From Bryobacterales bacterium (lineage in GTDB: Bacteria; Acidobacteriota; Terriglobia; Bryobacterales; Bryobacteraceae): a stretch of DNA of 35,204 bases. Positions within the stretch are counted from its first letter, which is position 1, and each line of letters starts with the position of its first letter. The stretch lies in the NCBI GenBank assembly GCA_016789745.1, contig JAEUQF010000423.1, forward strand, positions 1 through 35,204. The letters run 5' to 3'. The translations under genes and the position numbers were made by a program. The notes under the pieces are model-generated. The model ran no database searches, had not been told where the DNA came from, and was given only the letters and a program-made list of their open reading frames with translations. Below are positions 22,053 through 30,258 of this stretch, piece by piece.

Positions 22053-23276
22053 CTACTCGTCCTTACCGGACACCAGCCGCAATTGCTTCTTCATCACCAA
22101 CCGCCCGATGCGCTCGCCCATGTCCGACGCCACATCCTGGTCAAAGCGAAAGTGAATGCCGCCGCAAATGCGCGCCTCGTCGATGTCATCGGTTAACTGC
22201 CGCACCCGCGTATATTCCAGGTTCATATCCGGCAAGGCAGGGTTCGCCGGCAGCGAAAAGCGCACCGGCCCGCGCCCGAACATCTGCTCCAACACGCCCC
22301 GCGCCGCATTGCTGAACGCTGCGTAGCCGGACGGATAGCTGGGATACGGCGGCGCAGCGATGAACGACGTAAACCCGGCATCGCTCTCGGTCTTCGCATT
22401 CTCATCCAACTCCCCGCCGCGAATGGCCGTCAGCGGACGCCAGAAATTGTAGTGATACTTCGCATCAAACACCGCAATCGCCGCATCCGCTATCGCCATG
22501 TTCATCAGCGCAAACGCCCGCGCCTTCTCCGCCACCGCCATCCCTTCCACCGCGCTCAACTGCGCCAGCACCGGGTTCCAGATCTGCGTTGGGCTGGTCA
22601 TCGCCATATACTGCGCCAGCCAACTCTGCTGCTGCGATCGCCCGGGCGCCTCCACCGCGCCCATCGCCTTCACTTCGGCATAGTCCCGCGTATAGGCCCT
22701 GCTGGTCAGCGCCGGCGGCGGTTCAGGGCGAAACTGATCGCCGCTCTTCATCGCAAACGGCACCACACCGCCCCAGTTCACCGCCGCGGGCGCAGCCATG
22801 GCGGGCGGTGTCGGCTGCCAATAGCCCACCGCGGGATTCGGCGTGTAGGGCACCTGCGTGGCCGAGCCGTCATTCGCCCGCATGGCGAGCACCGCCTGCG
22901 CCGCGGCTTCTCCCACCTGCATCCCCGCCGTCTTCGCCGGCCCGTCGGGAATCGCGCTGAGCGCCTTCGCGCGCTCGGCATCCAACGCGGCGGCGCTCGC
23001 CGGGACATACGTGACTAACACCCGGTGCGCGCTGGTAATGGCAGCGGCATCGATGGACGCATTCGCCGGTGCCGCAATCCGGCCCCCATACGTCCGGTAT
23101 TCGTTGGTAATCGAGTTAACGGCATCGTGCATCGCAATGTGCGTCACGGCCGCGGTTCGTGACTGGATATGCGCCCCTTGTGGACGTACGGTCGCCAGCA
23201 TCACCGCATTCCAATCGGTGACAACATCGCCATAGGCTGCACTCACCAGCAGCACGGCAGAGATCAGGGATTTCAT
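22053..23276 (-). CDS. Secreted vanadium-haloperoxidase-like (PAP2-fold) protein
   Basis: This 407-residue protein has a signal peptide (residues 1-16). Vanadate- or phosphate-binding residues of the fold are in place: Lys273 and Arg280 (KYHYNFWR, spacing 7), Ser316-Gly317 (PSYPSGY), and Arg369 and His375 (RICGGIH, spacing 6), exactly the spacings of chloroperoxidase K353/R360 and R490/H496. The second His of the PSGH motif (His404 in the fungal enzyme) is Tyr318 here. It would bind vanadate or phosphate, but its halide oxidation ability is doubtful. Exported to the periplasm or outside. Confidence 0.85.
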   Translation of the reverse strand: MKSLISAVLLVSAAYGDVVTDWNAVMLATVRPQGAHIQSRTAAVTHIAMHDAVNSITNEYRTYGGRIAAPANASIDAAAITSAHRVLVTYVPASAAALDAERAKALSAIPDGPAKTAGMQVGEAAAQAVLAMRANDGSATQVPYTPNPAVGYWQPTPPAMAAPAAVNWGGVVPFAMKSGDQFRPEPPPALTSRAYTRDYAEVKAMGAVEAPGRSQQQSWLAQYMAMTSPTQIWNPVLAQLSAVEGMAVAEKARAFALMNMAIADAAIAVFDAKYHYNFWRPLTAIRGGELDENAKTESDAGFTSFIAAPPYPSYPSGYAAFSNAARGVLEQMFGRGPVRFSLPANPALPDMNLEYTRVRQLTDDIDEARICGGIHFRFDQDVASDMGERIGRLVMKKQLRLVSGKDE

Positions 23277-23428
23277 CGCTAAACACTCCTTCGATAAGCT
23301 AGGTCCGGGCTCTGTGGCCCTTCACTTACCGAAGCGGGACTCCGCCGCTTCTTTCGCAAAGCTTCGGACACGTATTTGTTAAACTAAGAACTCACGCTTC
23401 CATCCGCCACTTGCCTGCGGTTCCCAGC

Positions 23429-24586
23429 ATGTACATCAAGAAACAACGTCTCCTTACCCCTGGTCCCACCCCTTTGCTGCCGCGTGCCCTGCACGCCATG
23501 ATGGCATCGGACATCCATCACCGGACCTCCGACTTCCAGAAGCTCTACCGCCAGGTCCTCACCGATCTCAAGGACGTCTTCGGCACCAAGAACGAAGTAC
23601 TGCCCCTCTCCTCCTCCGGCTCCGGCGCCATGGAAGCCGCGGTCAGCAACCTGTTCCGCCGCAATGACAAGGTCATCGTTTGCACCGCCGGCAAGTTCGG
23701 CGAACGCTGGGTGGGCATCACCAAGGCCTTCGGCCTGAACCCCATCGTCGTCGAAGCCCCCTATGGCGACTCCGTCTCTGCCGCACGTCTGGCCGAGGCA
23801 CTCCGCGAACATCCCGACGCCCGCGGCGTCTTCGTCCAGGCTTCGGAAACCTCCACCGGCGCCGCGCACGACGTCCAGGCCATGGGCGCCCTCGTGAAGA
23901 ACACCGATGCCATCCTCGTGATCGACGCCATTACCGGCCTCGGCACGATGCCGCTCGACATCGACGGCTGGGGCCTCGATGTGGTCATCGGCGGCTCGCA
24001 GAAAGCCTTCATGATCCCGCCGGGCTTGGCTTTTCTCTCGGTCTCGGACAAAGCCTGGGAGTTCCACAAAACCTGCGATCTGCCGCACTTCTACTTCGAC
24101 CTCAAGAAGGAACGCAAGAACGCGCTCGCCGGCGAGTCCACCTGGACGCCCGCCGTCAGCCTCATCATCTCGCTCGCCGAAGCCCTGAAGTACATCAAGG
24201 AACTCGGCATGGACAAGCTCATCGCCAACGCCCAGATGCTCGCCGCCGCCACCCGTGCCGCCGCCTCTGCCTTGGGCCTGGAACTGTTCAGCCCCAACGC
24301 TCCGTCTTCGTCGGTCACCGCCATCAGGCCCCCCGCCGGCATGGACTCCGGCCTCATCGTCAAAGGCTTCCGCAACGAGTTCGGCATGGTCATCGCCAAC
24401 GGCCAGGGCGAGATGAAAGGCCAGATCTTCCGCATCGCCCACCTCGGCTACTTCGACTTCGCCGACCTGTTCGCCACCATAGGCGCGCTCGAAATCATTC
24501 TCAATGCCAACGGCTACATCGTGCCATACGGCAAGGGCGTCGCCGCCGCGCAGTCCTTCTACGCCGAAGCCATCCGCACGCGGTAA
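23429..24586 (+). CDS. Class V aminotransferase (alanine-glyoxylate/serine-pyruvate type)
   Basis: From the ATG at 23429 this is 385 residues; a TTG at 23411 is possible but adds nothing conserved. It starts LLTPGPTPLLPRAL, the substrate-loop signature of this family, and has the PLP lysine in IGGSQKAFMIPPG (Lys192) and the PLP-ring Asp in VIDAITGLG (Asp166). It should move amino groups between small amino acids and 2-oxo acids such as glyoxylate. This is a cytosolic enzyme of photorespiratory-type or serine metabolism in other bacteria. It stands alone with about 150 bp before it and about 265 bp after it. Confidence 0.9.
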   Translation: MYIKKQRLLTPGPTPLLPRALHAMMASDIHHRTSDFQKLYRQVLTDLKDVFGTKNEVLPLSSSGSGAMEAAVSNLFRRNDKVIVCTAGKFGERWVGITKAFGLNPIVVEAPYGDSVSAARLAEALREHPDARGVFVQASETSTGAAHDVQAMGALVKNTDAILVIDAITGLGTMPLDIDGWGLDVVIGGSQKAFMIPPGLAFLSVSDKAWEFHKTCDLPHFYFDLKKERKNALAGESTWTPAVSLIISLAEALKYIKELGMDKLIANAQMLAAATRAAASALGLELFSPNAPSSSVTAIRPPAGMDSGLIVKGFRNEFGMVIANGQGEMKGQIFRIAHLGYFDFADLFATIGALEIILNANGYIVPYGKGVAAAQSFYAEAIRTR

Positions 24587-24650
24587 CACCCGCGCCGCGA
24601 CGCCATAGCCAACAAAACGCGCGCGATCCGTCCTGTATGTTGCTTGGCCG

Positions 24651-24681
24651 TGTTTTCTCTGCGTCCTTTGCGGCTCTGCGC
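24651..24681 (+). repeat. Dispersed intergenic repeat, copy 2
   Basis: Matches 20281-20311 at 25 of 31 positions. It lies in the 265-bp gene-free stretch between the aminotransferase and hydrolase genes, where nothing else was recognised. Confidence 0.45.
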
Positions 24682-24851
24682 GACATTTCCGGAAACGGTG
24701 CCGCGCGTCCACAACGGAGTATCACAGGTCTTGTAGGCCCATAGGCAGGAAGACGCAGCCCTTTGCTGTGGTGTTCGGCTGCCTTCTTGGCGAGTTTGCT
24801 CGCCGCCATCTACCGCTATACAGGCTCGCCAATTAGTGGCAGTCTAAGGTC

Positions 24852-25694
24852 ATGAGCGCTGTCATCACCGAACAGTCGATCGCCGGACTCAACTGCGGGG
24901 TCGGCCTTGCCTCCGGCGATCCGCTGCTCATGTTCCACGGCGTGGTGCGCCGCTGGCAGACTTACCTGCCGTTGTGGCCCGTACTCAGCCAGCGCTGGCA
25001 GGTCATCGTCCCCGATCAGCGCGGCCATGGCCGCTCGCCGCGGACGTTGAGCTACCTGGTCACCGATTACATCGACGATGCGGTCGCTCTGCTCGAAGCC
25101 ATCGGCAAACCCACCGTCCTCTACGGCCATTCACTCGGCGCGATGGTCGCCTTCGGTGCCGCCACCCGCCGCCCCAACCTGGTCCGCGCCGTCATCGCCG
25201 AAGACCCGCCCTTCTCCACCATGGGCGAAGCCATCGGCGAAACCCAATACCTGGACTACTTCCGCTCGCTCCAGCCCTTGGCAGGCCAGGCGCTGCCACT
25301 CGAAGCCATCGCCGCCCGGCTCGGCCAACTGCAGATCCGCCATGGCTCGGCCACGCGCATGCTCCGCGATATCCGCGATGAAGTATCGCTGCGCTTCACG
25401 GCCTCCGCGCTCACCCGCCTGGACCCCGCTGTGCTGCATCCCATCGTCGGTGGCCGCTGGCTGGATGGCTATCGCTGGCCCGACATGCTGAGCGGAGTCA
25501 AGTGCCCCTCGCTGGTTTTCCAGGCCGACCTCGACATCGGCGGCATGCTCCGCGGCCACGACGTCGAGTTCCTCCAGCAATACCTCCAAGAGAAGCTCCT
25601 CCTGGTCCCCATCAAGGGCTGCGGCCACGTCATGCACTGGCCGCATGCCACCTCCGTCGCCCAGCACGCCTCCATCTTCCTCGAAACGCTATGA
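24852..25694 (+). CDS. Alpha/beta hydrolase
   Basis: This 280-residue protein shows the fold markers: the oxyanion strand LLMFHGVV (25-32), PDQRGHGRS (54-62), nucleophile Ser94 in YGHSLGAM, an acid around Asp226 in VFQADLDIGG, and His259 in GCGHVMHW. All triad members are present. The substrate is unknown. The stop overlaps the ATG of the cysteine-synthase-like gene (ATGA), so the two are translated together and may act on the same compound. No signal peptide. Confidence 0.88.
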   Translation: MSAVITEQSIAGLNCGVGLASGDPLLMFHGVVRRWQTYLPLWPVLSQRWQVIVPDQRGHGRSPRTLSYLVTDYIDDAVALLEAIGKPTVLYGHSLGAMVAFGAATRRPNLVRAVIAEDPPFSTMGEAIGETQYLDYFRSLQPLAGQALPLEAIAARLGQLQIRHGSATRMLRDIRDEVSLRFTASALTRLDPAVLHPIVGGRWLDGYRWPDMLSGVKCPSLVFQADLDIGGMLRGHDVEFLQQYLQEKLLLVPIKGCGHVMHWPHATSVAQHASIFLETL

Positions 25695-26629
25695 ACCTTA
25701 CGCTCCCCGGCGGTGCGGGCTTCTACCTCAATCGCCTCAGCCCCACCCCGCTCATCCCCATCCGCCTGCATGCAGGCCCGGAGATCTGGTGCAAGCTCGA
25801 ATTCCTCAACCCCTCCGGCTCCACCAAGGACCGCATTGCCCGCTACATCCTCGAAAAGGCCTGGCGCGCCGGCGACATCGGCCCGGGCTCCACGGTCATC
25901 GAAGCGTCTTCCGGCTCCACCAGCATCGCCATGGCGCTGGCCTGCGCGCAGCTTGGCATCCGCTTCATTGCCGTCATGCCGGAGGGTGTGTCGAACGAAC
26001 GGGTACTCATCATCAAGGCCTATGGCGGCCAGATCTGCCTGACACCCAAAGCCGCGGGCATCGCCGGCAGCATCGCCGAAACCGAGCGCCTCGCCGCGGA
26101 ATGCAACGGCTTCCTGCCGCGCCAGTTCGCCAATCCCGATAACGCCAACGCCCATCGCTATGGTTCGGCCCGCGAAGTGCTCGACCAGATTCCCGGCGGC
26201 GCGGCCGATGCGGTAGTCAGCGGCGTCGGCACGGGCGGCACACTGGTGGGTCTCTACCAGGGCATGTCCGACGCCGGCTGCCGCGTCACTCCGGTGCTGG
26301 CTAAGCCTGTGAAACTCACCTGGGAAGCCGACATCGAATGCTGCAGCTTCTCACCCTGCATCCCCGGCGTGGTGGACTCCATGTCCACTATCTTCAAGAA
26401 CGCCAACCTGCCGGACCTCTGCACCATCGAAGTGCCCGATCACGAAGCCGTCGCCGCCACCCGCGAACTCATGCGCAAGGGCTTCCCTGTCGGCCCCAGC
26501 TCCGGCCTGAACTTCGTTGCCGCCTGCCGCTGGGCGGAGCAGTCTGCGCCCGGCAGCCGCGTGGTCACCGTCCTGCCCGATCGTATGGAGCGGTACTTCA
26601 CGACGGAGCTATTCGCCGCCCAGCCGTAA
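25691..26629 (+). CDS. PLP-dependent cysteine-synthase-like enzyme
   Basis: This 312-residue protein of fold type II has the PLP lysine Lys46 in SGSTKDR, a phosphate-binding or substrate loop EASSGSTSIAMA, and the glycine-rich GVGTGGTLVG for the cofactor phosphate. The loop differs from the classical TSGNTG of O-acetylserine sulfhydrylase (here SSGSTS), so a beta-replacement or elimination reaction on another substrate is possible. The start ATG overlaps the hydrolase stop. A terminator-like hairpin follows at 26646. Confidence 0.87.
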   Translation: MNLTLPGGAGFYLNRLSPTPLIPIRLHAGPEIWCKLEFLNPSGSTKDRIARYILEKAWRAGDIGPGSTVIEASSGSTSIAMALACAQLGIRFIAVMPEGVSNERVLIIKAYGGQICLTPKAAGIAGSIAETERLAAECNGFLPRQFANPDNANAHRYGSAREVLDQIPGGAADAVVSGVGTGGTLVGLYQGMSDAGCRVTPVLAKPVKLTWEADIECCSFSPCIPGVVDSMSTIFKNANLPDLCTIEVPDHEAVAATRELMRKGFPVGPSSGLNFVAACRWAEQSAPGSRVVTVLPDRMERYFTTELFAAQP

Positions 26630-26645
26630 GCCCCAAAAAGAAGAA

Positions 26646-26680
26646 GGCCCGAACCGGATTCACCGGAACGGGCCGTTTTA
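26646..26680 (+). terminator. Bidirectional terminator-like hairpin
   Basis: GGCCCG and CGGGCC enclose an inner CCGG/CCGG stem around a short loop, with an A-A mismatch between the stems, followed by GTTTTA. On the other strand the hairpin is followed by TTCTTCTTTTT. It lies between the convergent cysteine-synthase-like and DUF465 genes and can serve both. Confidence 0.7.
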
Positions 26681-26703
26681 CCTGCTGCGCTATCTGATGC
26701 TAC

Positions 26704-26931
26704 CTACGCCGTGACCTTCGCACGGTTCAACATCTCGGACATCTGGTCCTTCAGTTGCAGTTTCAGCTTCTTGAGGTGTGCTTCCTCCAACTGCTCCTCC
26801 GGAGTGGGATGCTCCTTGGCTTCCAGCTCCATCACGCGTTTCTTGTGCTCTGCGTGCTGTTCCGCCAGGTGACGGAACTCTTCGCTGGTCTGCATCAGAT
26901 GCGCTTTCAATTCTTCTTGCGTGATCTCCAT
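26704..26931 (-). CDS. YdcH/DUF465 family small protein
   Basis: The chosen ATG at 26931 has a good ribosome site (AGGAGA about 12 nt upstream) and gives 75 residues: MEITQEELKAHLM, then a charged helix EEFRHLAEQHAEHKKRVMELEAK, a TPEEQ turn and a second helix LEEAHLKKLKLQLKDQM. This is the two-helix pattern of the DUF465 family. Function is unknown. A longer frame to 26988 would skip this ribosome site. It is convergent with the cysteine-synthase-like gene. Confidence 0.85.
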   Translation of the reverse strand: MEITQEELKAHLMQTSEEFRHLAEQHAEHKKRVMELEAKEHPTPEEQLEEAHLKKLKLQLKDQMSEMLNRAKVTA

Positions 26932-27001
26932 TGTCAGGCTATCTCCTTCCTGAGATACCACGCCGAGTCGGGTATTTGAGGTCATCAAAGGCTCGGTGGG
27001 C

Positions 27002-27016
27002 GAGAATCATATTCTC
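27002..27016. promoter_or_regulatory. Perfect dyad upstream of the DUF465 gene
   Basis: GAGAAT and ATTCTC flank a 3-bp centre, about 70 bp upstream of the DUF465 start, in a 266-bp gene-free stretch (26932-27197). It may be an operator; the repressor is not known. Confidence 0.2.
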
Positions 27017-27197
27017 ATGAGGCGGTCACCGACGGCCGCTTCTGAACAAACGTTAACACAGAAGGGGTGGGGTGACAATGACGCAATCGGTCTACCACTC
27101 ATCCAGGATTGGGGTATTCGACCGCCCATCCGCGCCGGCACAACCACCACCGCCGCGTGCGCACACCGGAATGCCAAACGTTGCTAGAATCTACCCC

Positions 27198-27644
27198 ATG
27201 CGCAACTTCGGTCTAACGCTGGCTGCCCTCCTGCTGGGCGCCTCCTTTGCACAGGCAGGCGAAAAGGGCCTCATGCACTGCTTCGCCTTCACTCCCATCG
27301 CGGAAGCCACCCAAGCCGATTGGGATGCCTTCTACAAAGCCACCGATCAGCTTCCCAAGAAGATGAAGTTCATCAAGATGGTCTGGGCCGGCAAACTGGC
27401 TCGTCCGCTGACCCTCTACAACGCCACCAATGCCGAGGCCCGGAAGAAAGCCGCCGCCGGCGAGAAGGGCGCCACCAGCGAGATTGTGGCCCAGCGCCGC
27501 GAGTATGGCGTCTGCATGGCCATGGACGGTGGTCCGGAAGTGCTGAAGCAGTACACCGCCAATCCCTATCACAAGGAATGGTCGGACGCCTACGCAAAGG
27601 TGCGCGTCGCCGGCACCACCACCTACGACATCATCGGCCAGTAA
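27198..27644 (+). CDS. Secreted Dabb-domain (stress-responsive A/B barrel) protein
   Basis: From the ATG at 27198 this is 148 residues: a signal peptide (MRNFGLTLAALLLGASFAQA), then GLMHCFAFTPIAEATQADWDAFYKATDQLP and a C-terminal LKQYTANPYHKEWSDAY. This is the ferredoxin-like dimeric alpha/beta barrel (Dabb) pattern; many such proteins in this group are secreted and of unknown role. Two-thirds of the longer open frame before 27198 is not conserved in type and was left out. Confidence 0.8.
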   Translation: MRNFGLTLAALLLGASFAQAGEKGLMHCFAFTPIAEATQADWDAFYKATDQLPKKMKFIKMVWAGKLARPLTLYNATNAEARKKAAAGEKGATSEIVAQRREYGVCMAMDGGPEVLKQYTANPYHKEWSDAYAKVRVAGTTTYDIIGQ

Positions 27645-27659
27645 CCCTGGCCGCATGGC

Positions 27660-27683
27660 GGGCGGGCCTGCACGGGTCCGCCC
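27660..27683 (+). terminator. GC-rich hairpin after the Dabb gene
   Basis: GGGCGGGCC and GGTCCGCCC form a 9-bp stem (one G-T pair) with a 6-nt loop, 15 bp after the stop. No T run follows, so termination would be weak or factor-dependent. Confidence 0.4.
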
Positions 27684-27704
27684 ACCGTTATATGATTGGC
27701 TCCG

Positions 27705-28673
27705 ATGCGAATCCTGCCCATCCTGTTTTGCCTGTCCTTTCTCCTGCCCGCCCAACAGCCGAAACCCACTCCCGCCCTCAAACAAGCTGACTTCGAAAGA
27801 TACCTGAAAGAGCTCTCCAACTGGGGACGCTGGGGCAAAGATGACCAACTCGGTGCCATCAACCTCATCACGCCCGCCAAACGCCGTGCCGCCGCCAACC
27901 TCGTGCGCGAAGGCTTCACGGTATCGCTGTCGCATCAGGCGGAAAAGGAGAAGACCGCCGACAACCCTCGCCCGTTTCTCCACCAGATGCTGTCGGACGG
28001 CAAGACCCCAAACGCCCAGGCCCATAGCGACTCGTTCACCGTGGCCCATCATGGCCTGGCCCACACGCATCTCGATTCGCTCTGTCACTTCTTCTGGAAC
28101 AACCAGATGTACAACGGCATCACCCGCGACGTCGTCACCGCGAAGGGCGCCGAAAAGCTATCGGTCTATAACTACCGCGACGGCCTGTTCACCCGCGCCG
28201 TGCTGATGGATATTCCGAAGTTGCGCGGCGTGCCGTACCTGGAGCCCGGCGCTGCCATCTTCCCCGAAGACCTGGACGCCTGGGCCAAGCAGGCCGGCTT
28301 CAAGGTGGAGCCGGGCGATATCGTGCTGGTCCGCACCGGCCGCTGGGTGCGGCGCAAGGAGAAGGGGCCGTGGTCGGGCTCCCTGGCGGGATTGCACATG
28401 TCTTCGGCCGCCTGGTTGAAGAAGCATGATGTGGCGGTGCTGGGCGGCGACAGCGCGCAGGACGTGATGCCCTCGGGGGTGGAAGGCGTGGGGCAGCCGG
28501 TGCACCTGCTGGTGCTCGTCGCCATGGGCATGCCCATTCTCGATAACGTTGACCTGGAACGCCTGGCGGAGGAATGCGCCAAACGCAAGCGCTGGGACTT
28601 CCTGCTGACCACCGCGCCGCTGGCTGTCGAAGGAGCCACCGGCAGCGCCCTCAATCCAATCGCCGTATTCTGA
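27705..28673 (+). CDS. Secreted cyclase-family (kynurenine-formamidase-like) metal hydrolase
   Basis: From the ATG at 27705 this is 322 residues with a signal peptide (MRILPILFCLSFLLPAQ). The metal-binding motif THLDSLCH (Thr121, His122, Asp124, His128) corresponds to THxDxxxH of the cyclase/formamidase family, and VLGGDSAQDVMPSG is the second conserved region. The family hydrolyses amide or ester bonds, or forms rings. The exact substrate is unknown. Sulfatase follows 11 bp downstream in the same direction and probably in the same operon. Confidence 0.83.
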   Translation: MRILPILFCLSFLLPAQQPKPTPALKQADFERYLKELSNWGRWGKDDQLGAINLITPAKRRAAANLVREGFTVSLSHQAEKEKTADNPRPFLHQMLSDGKTPNAQAHSDSFTVAHHGLAHTHLDSLCHFFWNNQMYNGITRDVVTAKGAEKLSVYNYRDGLFTRAVLMDIPKLRGVPYLEPGAAIFPEDLDAWAKQAGFKVEPGDIVLVRTGRWVRRKEKGPWSGSLAGLHMSSAAWLKKHDVAVLGGDSAQDVMPSGVEGVGQPVHLLVLVAMGMPILDNVDLERLAEECAKRKRWDFLLTTAPLAVEGATGSALNPIAVF

Positions 28674-28684
28674 GAGACAGCCCG

Positions 28685-30064
28685 ATGAACCGCAGATCCT
28701 TTGTCCTGACCACCGCCGCCACGCTGGCCGCCGCCCAAACGCGCACGGCGCGGCCACCCAACATCGTCTGGTTCATGTACGACGACCTTGGTTCGGCCGG
28801 CCTCGGCTGCTTCGGCCAGCAGAAGGTGCTGACACCGCATTCCGACCGTCTTGCGACGCAGGGCACCCGCTACACGGCCTGCTATGCCGGCGGCAGCGTC
28901 TGTGCGCCTTCGCGCAGCGTGCTGATGACCGGGCAGCACCTGGGCCACACGCCGGTGCGCGCCAACGCCATGACCGTGCCGTTTGAAGATGCCGATATCA
29001 CGGTGGCCGAGGTTCTGAAGAAAGCCGGCTACGTCACCGGTGGCTTCGGCAAGTGGGGCCTGGGCGATGCCAATACCACCGGCACGCCGACGCGCCAGGG
29101 CTATGACGAGTTCTTTGGCTACCTCCATCAGACACAGGCACACAACTATTGGCCCGAGTACCTGCGCGATGGCGATACGAAGGTCCCGCTGCCCGCTAAC
29201 GTCGGCCGCAAGATGGGCACCTACTCAGCCAAATTGATCGCCGACCGCAGCTATGCCTTCATCGAGAAGAACCGCAACAAGCCCTTCTTCCTCTACGCCA
29301 CCACGACCCTGCCCCACGCGCTGTTCCATCCGCCCACCGATGCCCCCTACAGCGACAAGCCCTGGACCGCGCTCCAGAAGAAGTACGCGGCAATGGTCAC
29401 CGATGCCGATGCGCAGCTCGGCCACATTCTGAGCCTGCTGGACCAGTACGGGCTGTCGGACAACACCATCGTCTTCTGTACCAGCGATAACGGCGGCCCG
29501 CAGGCACCTGATGATCGCGATGGCACATTCTTTCGGACCAACGGCGATTTGCGCGGCTACAAGGGATCGCTGTTCGAGGGCGGTATCCGTGTGCCGATGA
29601 TCGTCCGCTGGCCGGGCAAGGTGGCAGCCGGCAAGACCAACGCCACGCCCTGGTATTTCGCCGACTTCCTGCCCACCGCGGCTGCCATCGCCGGAGTCAA
29701 ACCGCCCGCCGGCATCGATGGCGTGAACATGCTCCCGGTGCTGCAGGGCAAGTCCATGCCTGCCCGTCATCTCTATTGGGAACAGGAGCGCATGGATAAC
29801 AAGAATCGCCGCCTGGTGCCCGGGACGCTGGCCCAAGCCGTGCGCCATGGCGAGTGGAAGGCCATCCGCCACAAGCCGGAGACGCCGCTGGAACTGTATA
29901 ACCTGGCCCAGGATCCCAGTGAGAAGTCGAATGTCGCGGCGGCGAACCCGCAGGTGGTGGCGAAGCTGGAAGCCTGGCTGAAGACCGCCCGAGTGCAGGC
30001 CCGCCCACACAACAACGGCAACGACGAGTGGGTTGGCCGCAAGGACATACCCGGAGAGCACTAG
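28685..30064 (+). CDS. Arylsulfatase-type sulfatase with Tat-like leader
   Basis: From the ATG at 28685 this is 459 residues. The leader MNRRSFVLTTAATLAAA has a twin-arginine look. Asp33-Asp34 (MYDDLG) bind calcium and the CAPSR motif (73-77) carries the cysteine that must be turned into formylglycine; TSDNGG and the C-terminal region are also present. It should cleave sulfate esters from organic compounds or polysaccharides outside the cytoplasm. A maturing FGE enzyme is not found in the window: the FGE-fold domains at 9429-11924 and 14614-17970 lack the catalytic cysteines. Confidence 0.9.
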   Translation: MNRRSFVLTTAATLAAAQTRTARPPNIVWFMYDDLGSAGLGCFGQQKVLTPHSDRLATQGTRYTACYAGGSVCAPSRSVLMTGQHLGHTPVRANAMTVPFEDADITVAEVLKKAGYVTGGFGKWGLGDANTTGTPTRQGYDEFFGYLHQTQAHNYWPEYLRDGDTKVPLPANVGRKMGTYSAKLIADRSYAFIEKNRNKPFFLYATTTLPHALFHPPTDAPYSDKPWTALQKKYAAMVTDADAQLGHILSLLDQYGLSDNTIVFCTSDNGGPQAPDDRDGTFFRTNGDLRGYKGSLFEGGIRVPMIVRWPGKVAAGKTNATPWYFADFLPTAAAIAGVKPPAGIDGVNMLPVLQGKSMPARHLYWEQERMDNKNRRLVPGTLAQAVRHGEWKAIRHKPETPLELYNLAQDPSEKSNVAAANPQVVAKLEAWLKTARVQARPHNNGNDEWVGRKDIPGEH

Positions 30065-30100
30065 AGAGGCTGCGAAAGAACATCTCTGGGCCGCCTATGA

Positions 30101-30165
30101 ACGCGATGAACGCAGATAAGCTCTTTGTTTCGAATCGGCGTTTATCGGCGTTTATCAGCGGCTAA
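30101..30165 (+). repeat. Intergenic repeat element with inverted and tandem parts
   Basis: A left part (GATGAACGCAGATAAG) is roughly inverted in the right part, which itself carries two copies of TCGGCGTTTA (30135-30154). This is the 'ATGAACGC-GATAA / TTATC-GCGTT' type of element seen scattered in many environmental genomes. It lies between the sulfatase and relA/spoT genes. Confidence 0.45.
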
Positions 30166-30224
30166 GTCCGATACGGGGCTTTGCACCCTGCAAGGTTTCG
30201 CCACCGGCGCGGTATCATACAAAT

Positions 30225-30250
30225 AGGCGGCCGAATCCAAGCGGCCGCCT
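30225..30250 (+). promoter_or_regulatory. 9-bp GC hairpin in the leader of relA/spoT
   Basis: AGGCGGCCG and CGGCCGCCT pair perfectly around an 8-nt loop, 8 nt before the ATG at 30259. No Shine-Dalgarno sequence is visible, and the position would block one. A TATCAT at 30213-30218 could be a -10, placing the transcript start at the hairpin. It might be a leader control element or the terminator of the sulfatase operon. Confidence 0.5.
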
Positions 30251-30258
30251 TTCCTGTT

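Noticed and set aside
23384..24712. A 442-codon open frame on the - strand
   Set aside because: It lies opposite the aminotransferase gene, whose PLP motifs are clear; the - frame has no recognisable family and shadow-like Gly/Asp/Val bias.
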